64,000 nucleotides of DNA. It comes from Nocardia stercoris. Lineage in GTDB: Bacteria > Actinomycetota > Actinomycetes > Mycobacteriales > Mycobacteriaceae. Each line of letters starts with the position of its first letter. The first letter of the stretch is position 1. The stretch covers positions 1 to 64,000 of the forward strand of contig NZ_RFFH01000005.1 in assembly GCF_003696265.1 (NCBI RefSeq), read 5' to 3'. A program made the position numbers and the translations under genes. Shown here in pieces: positions 61,101 through 64,000 of this stretch. The notes below the pieces were generated by a model. It saw nothing but the letters and a program-made list of their open reading frames with translations, was not told the origin of the DNA and ran no database searches.

Positions 61101-64000
61101 GGCGATCCGATCGAGGCGCAGGCGTTGATCGCCGTCTACGGACAGGCTCGCGGCGACCGGGAACCTCTGCGAATCGGTTCGCTCAAATCGAATATCGGCC
61201 ATACCGTCGCCGCCGCCGGCGTCGCCGGTGTGATCAAGACGGTCCAATCGATGCGGCACGGACGACTGCCGCGCACACTGCATGTGGAAACGCCTTCCCC
61301 GCATGTGGATTGGAGTGCGGGCGCGGTCCGGCTCCTGGCCGAGGCCGAACCGTGGGAGCGCGGGGATCGGCCGCGTCGGGCGGGCGTTTCCTCGTTCGGG
61401 ATCAGCGGAACGAACGCACATGTGATCCTCGAGGAAGCGCCCGCCGACGCGGCGACATCGGACACTCCGCGCAGCGGCTCGGATCTTTCGGGCAAGAGCG
61501 CGGTGCCGCTGGTCCTCTCGGGTAAGAGCGAGGCGGCGCTGCGCGCGCAGGCCGCCCGCTTGCGCATGTGGTTGTCGCAACGTCCGCAGCTGGATATCGC
61601 CGAGGCTGCCGGTGCGCTGGCTTCGACCCGGGCACACTTCGATTCGCGCGTGGTGGTGCTCGGACGCGACCGGAACGAGCTGCTCGAACGGCTGCGCGCC
61701 GTCGCCGATGCGGGCAACGGTGCCGATACCGGAACCGACATCGTCACCGGAAGCCTCGTCGCGGGCCGGACCGCGTTTCTGTTCACCGGACAAGGCGCCC
61801 AGCGAATCGGCATGGGCGCCGGCCTCTACAGCGCCTTCCCGGCCTTCGCGACCGCACTGGACGAGGTGTGCGCACACCTCGATCCGCTTCTCGGACAGGG
61901 GGCGAAGGGCCCCGGGGCGGGAAGAACACTGCGCGAAGTGATGTTCAACGATGCCACCGGCGTGCTCGATCGCACCGAATGGACGCAACCCGCGCTGTTC
62001 GCCTTCGAAGTCGCGCTGTACCGGCTGCTGGAATCGTTCGGAACGGCACCGGACGTCCTCGCGGGCCACTCCATCGGCGAACTGTCGGCCGCTCACGTGG
62101 CCGGAGTGCTGTCGCTGCCAGACGCCTGCGCACTCGTAGCGGCCCGGGCCCGGTTGATGGGCGAACTTCCCGAGGGCGGGGCGATGCTCGCCGTCGCCCT
62201 CGACGAGGCTCGGGCGAACGCCGTCCTCGCCGGACTCGACGGCCGCCTCGCGCTCGCAGCGGTCAATGCCCCGGCCGCCACAGTGCTTTCCGGCGACTCC
62301 GACGCGATCCACGCCGTCGAACGAGAGCTGGCCGCCGAGGGAATTCAGACCACCCGACTACGCGTCAGCCATGCTTTCCATTCGGCGCGAATGGATCCGA
62401 TGCTGGAGGAATTCCGCACGATCGCGGAGAGCCTCACTTACAACCCGCCCCGGGTGCCCATCGTTTCGACCGTCACCGCAGACTTCGCGGGCGAGATCAT
62501 CGCCACCCCCGAGTATTGGGTGCGGCAGGTGCGGGACACCGTCCGCTTCGCACCCGCGATCGCTACCCTGCTGACGAGCGGAGTGCGGCGATTCGTCGAA
62601 GTGGGACCGGACGCCGTTCTCGGCGCGGCGATCACCCGGTACCTGGCGACCGACCCGGCCATGGAGTCGTCGACCTCGGTCGTGGCCACCTCGCGACGGT
62701 CGAATGATCAAGTACCGCAGCTGCTCTCTGCCCTGGCGCAGCTCCATGTCACCGGTGGCCCGGTCGACTGGCGGCCACTGCTGCCCGCCGTCGAGCGACG
62801 AATCCCGTTGCCGACCTATGCGTTCCAGCATCAACGGTTCTGGCTGCGGCCGAGTCTCGCTGCGGGCACGCCTGGTGATCACCCGATTCTGACCGGCGTC
62901 GTCGGTATCGCGGGTACCGATGAATGGTTGTTCACCGGTCGACTGTCCATGCGCGAACACCCGTGGATCACCGACCATACGGCACACGGCGTCGTGGTCG
63001 TCCCGAGCGCGGTTCTGGTGGAATTCCTGCTCAGCGCGGGCGCGCGGATCGAATGGGATGTGCTCGACGAGCTCACGTTGCAGGTTCCGATCGTGCCCGC
63101 CGACGACGATGAGATCGAGCTCCAGGTCGCGGTCCGGGCTCCCGAGTCCGGGCGTCGGCCTTTCGAATTCCACTTCCGCAAGTCCGTGGCTGCGCCGTGG
63201 GTGCTGAACGCGACCGGCGCACTCACGCAACGGTATTCGGGCGAGCCGGAGGCATTGCGGTTGTTGGGCCAGGCTCGGCCGCTCGATGCGGAATCGCTCG
63301 ACGCGACACTGATTCCGAGCCGGATGACACAGGGCTCCGGGCTCGAATACGGCCCGGCGTTCGGCGGCGTCCATGCCGTATGGCGACAGGGACACGCTGT
63401 GTTCTCCGAGATCTCCCTGCACACCGAGGCGGGTGACACGGCCCGCGCTTTCGGTCTGCACCCCACGCTGCTGGATATGGCGGTGCACGCCGGACTCGCC
63501 GAATTGCTGTGGCGCGAAACGGATTACGAACCGGGCGCGGGAAAGTTGTTGTTTCGCTGGGGCGGTGCGCGATTGCACCGGCCGATGGCCGACCGATCGG
63601 CGCAGCCGACCTCGCTTCGGGTCGCCGCCGTCGCGACGGGGCCGGAGACCATCTCGGTCGCCGCTGTCGATTCCGTCGGGCGGCCGGTCATCTCGGTGGA
63701 TGCCGTCGTCATGCGTCCGTACGACGTGCAGGGATTCTTCGAAGGCCTGTCCGGCAACCCGGCCGATCTCTATCAGGTGCGCTGGGAGCGCCTGGACGGC
63801 GGCGCGACCGTCGGTGAGCGGGTTCCGACCGCGGTGGTACACCGTGCGGAGTTCCCGAGTGACGAACCCGCCGATATCTTTTCGACGACCCGGCGGGCCG
63901 TGCACGAGACGCTCGCCCTGCTGAATTCGTGGCTGCGAGACGAACAGCCGTCGGATTCGCGGCTGGTCGTCGTCACCAGCGGTGGAGTAGGAGTCGCCGA
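58185..64000 (+). CDS. Modular type I polyketide synthase, 5' part (KSQ-ACP | KS-AT-DH-KR...)
   Basis: The frame is open from GTG 58185 (AGGAAGG seven bases upstream) past the window end, at least 1938 residues. Loading module: a ketosynthase (residues about 5-415) whose active cysteine is glutamine, Q163 in LLVDSAQASALVAV, while H298 (LHGTGT) and H338 (NVGH) remain, the KSQ pattern of a decarboxylating loading domain. The KS-AT linker leads directly to VRVELPPYAFRR with no AT, then an ACP with S604 in LGFDSLSGVEL. Module 1: KS with C831 (VDTACSSS), H966 and H1006; AT with S1296 (GHSIGE) and H1396 (HAFHS, malonyl-type); DH with H1598 (DHTAHGVVVVP) and D1764 (LLDMAVH); and, from about residue 1860, the first part of a KR structural domain. 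Linkers and positions are as read by eye. Confidence 0.92.
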   Translation, partial: MVTRSDFPVAVVGMACRLPGVADLDAFWRLLGEGRETVGAAPAARANLSERASFLDSVSDFDAEFFGIAPHEARSIDPQQLLALELSWEALEDAGLADAARESRRGGVFLGCTGGDFAELVTAAEGPGVTRHSLWGATRGIIANRVSNYFGFTGPSLLVDSAQASALVAVHLACESLRAGETDIALAGGVNLILSPTSGERIEHFGAHSALGRCYTFDSRADGFVRGEGGGVIVLKPLARAIDDGDRIHAVIRGSAVNTGNERRVLSAPSREAQVAAIRSALEAADAPADSVQYVELHGTGTPAGDPVEAAALGATYGAEREPGSPLAVGSVKTNVGHLEGAAGIIGLIKTALCLRHRELVPSLNFERPNPAIPLDELCLRVVSEPEQWVATTIRRAGVSAFGMGGSNVHLILDEAPVADIATTFEPDDADEVPIVLSARDEVGLRAQASRLRDWLVRHPEFALADVAYSLLTFRAQMPWRATFVVSSSEQLLVELGALAEHGGGSDRTELPADSTARTTGVRVELPPYAFRRRENTADPESVESPPAAPAPTALAHQLRAMPEYQHRAAVLAVVREHAAAVLGYESAESVRGDLPFTDLGFDSLSGVELQKRLTRATGVELPASLIFDHPTATSVADLLSSRATAAGEKRGRVARRTSSDEPIAIVGMGARFPGGISSAEELWDLVAAGRDAIGDFPADRGWDLDRLYDADAGKAGTVYTRRGGFLSGAGDFDPGFFGISPREALAMDPQQRVFLETAWEALEDAGIDPTTLRGSDTGVFVGACASGYSGLVTGELEGFRLTGTSHSVISGRLAYVLGLEGPAVTVDTACSSSLVALHSACQALRRGESSLVLAGGVTIAATPDLYVDFARQRGLSRDGRCKAFSAAADGVGWSEGSGVLVLERLSDARRLGHHVLAVVRGSAVNQDGASNGLTAPNGPSQQRVIEQALADAGISAADVDAVEAHGTGTRLGDPIEAQALIAVYGQARGDREPLRIGSLKSNIGHTVAAAGVAGVIKTVQSMRHGRLPRTLHVETPSPHVDWSAGAVRLLAEAEPWERGDRPRRAGVSSFGISGTNAHVILEEAPADAATSDTPRSGSDLSGKSAVPLVLSGKSEAALRAQAARLRMWLSQRPQLDIAEAAGALASTRAHFDSRVVVLGRDRNELLERLRAVADAGNGADTGTDIVTGSLVAGRTAFLFTGQGAQRIGMGAGLYSAFPAFATALDEVCAHLDPLLGQGAKGPGAGRTLREVMFNDATGVLDRTEWTQPALFAFEVALYRLLESFGTAPDVLAGHSIGELSAAHVAGVLSLPDACALVAARARLMGELPEGGAMLAVALDEARANAVLAGLDGRLALAAVNAPAATVLSGDSDAIHAVERELAAEGIQTTRLRVSHAFHSARMDPMLEEFRTIAESLTYNPPRVPIVSTVTADFAGEIIATPEYWVRQVRDTVRFAPAIATLLTSGVRRFVEVGPDAVLGAAITRYLATDPAMESSTSVVATSRRSNDQVPQLLSALAQLHVTGGPVDWRPLLPAVERRIPLPTYAFQHQRFWLRPSLAAGTPGDHPILTGVVGIAGTDEWLFTGRLSMREHPWITDHTAHGVVVVPSAVLVEFLLSAGARIEWDVLDELTLQVPIVPADDDEIELQVAVRAPESGRRPFEFHFRKSVAAPWVLNATGALTQRYSGEPEALRLLGQARPLDAESLDATLIPSRMTQGSGLEYGPAFGGVHAVWRQGHAVFSEISLHTEAGDTARAFGLHPTLLDMAVHAGLAELLWRETDYEPGAGKLLFRWGGARLHRPMADRSAQPTSLRVAAVATGPETISVAAVDSVGRPVISVDAVVMRPYDVQGFFEGLSGNPADLYQVRWERLDGGATVGERVPTAVVHRAEFPSDEPADIFSTTRRAVHETLALLNSWLRDEQPSDSRLVVVTSGGVGVA

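Noticed and set aside
60543..62312. A 589-codon minus-strand open frame inside the PKS
   Set aside because: It is the antisense of KS and AT coding sequence with clear motifs on the plus strand; no protein family fits.
1..64000. CRISPR array or rRNA operon
   Set aside because: No evenly spaced repeat series and no rRNA-like sequence were seen; the only RNA gene found is the tRNA-Arg.

Overview
The window is about 64 kb of very GC-rich DNA with GTG starts, ATGA-type start/stop overlaps and actinobacterial families: DDN-type F420/deazaflavin nitroreductases, a PAS-ANTAR regulator, a gas-vesicle block, an LmeA-like lipoprotein-maturation family, a mycolyltransferase tail and a type I modular PKS. 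The best fit is a Nocardia-like mycolic-acid actinomycete. This is inferred from gene content; no rRNA or species marker is present.

Left part (1-11 kb) is a decayed accessory zone. IS110 and IS3 remnants abut at the start. They are followed by an intact SapA-like secreted protein and then by stacked gene fragments: ArsR-rhodanese, dihydroxyphthalate-decarboxylase-like and GlxA/AraC. Next come a MarR / alpha-beta hydrolase / metallo-hydrolase unit, and a deleted PLP decarboxylase lying between two decayed copies of one methyltransferase. A MerR regulator and cspA follow, then an IS30 remnant that cuts an NTF2-like gene.

Middle part (11-33 kb) holds signalling genes (PAS-ANTAR, orphan receiver), an incomplete gas-vesicle block, and two metabolic operons. 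The first (17.1-22.0 kb) is a tightly overlapping set: ThDP enzyme, SRPBCC protein, KASIII-like enzyme, HisC-like aminotransferase and OhrR-type regulator. An MFS exporter with a CsoR-like operator lies downstream. I read it as an uncharacterised small-molecule biosynthetic cassette. The second (25.7-32.4 kb) is a TetR-controlled aromatic meta-cleavage operon: extradiol dioxygenase, FAH-family hydrolase, acyl-CoA ligase, DoxX and FAD hydroxylase, all with 4-bp overlaps.

Right part (33-57.5 kb) carries two P450s around an AraC regulator, an APC permease, an orphan isoprenyl-diphosphate-synthase-like gene, a tRNA-Arg(ACG), two secreted proteins, redox enzymes with LysR regulators, a WES/condensation-fold acyltransferase, a macro-domain hydrolase paired with a TetR gene, and mqo. 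The last 5.8 kb is the start of a modular type I PKS. Its loading module is KSQ-ACP with no AT, followed by KS-AT(malonyl)-DH and the start of a KR region running off the window. A decayed KS fragment lies just upstream of the PKS.
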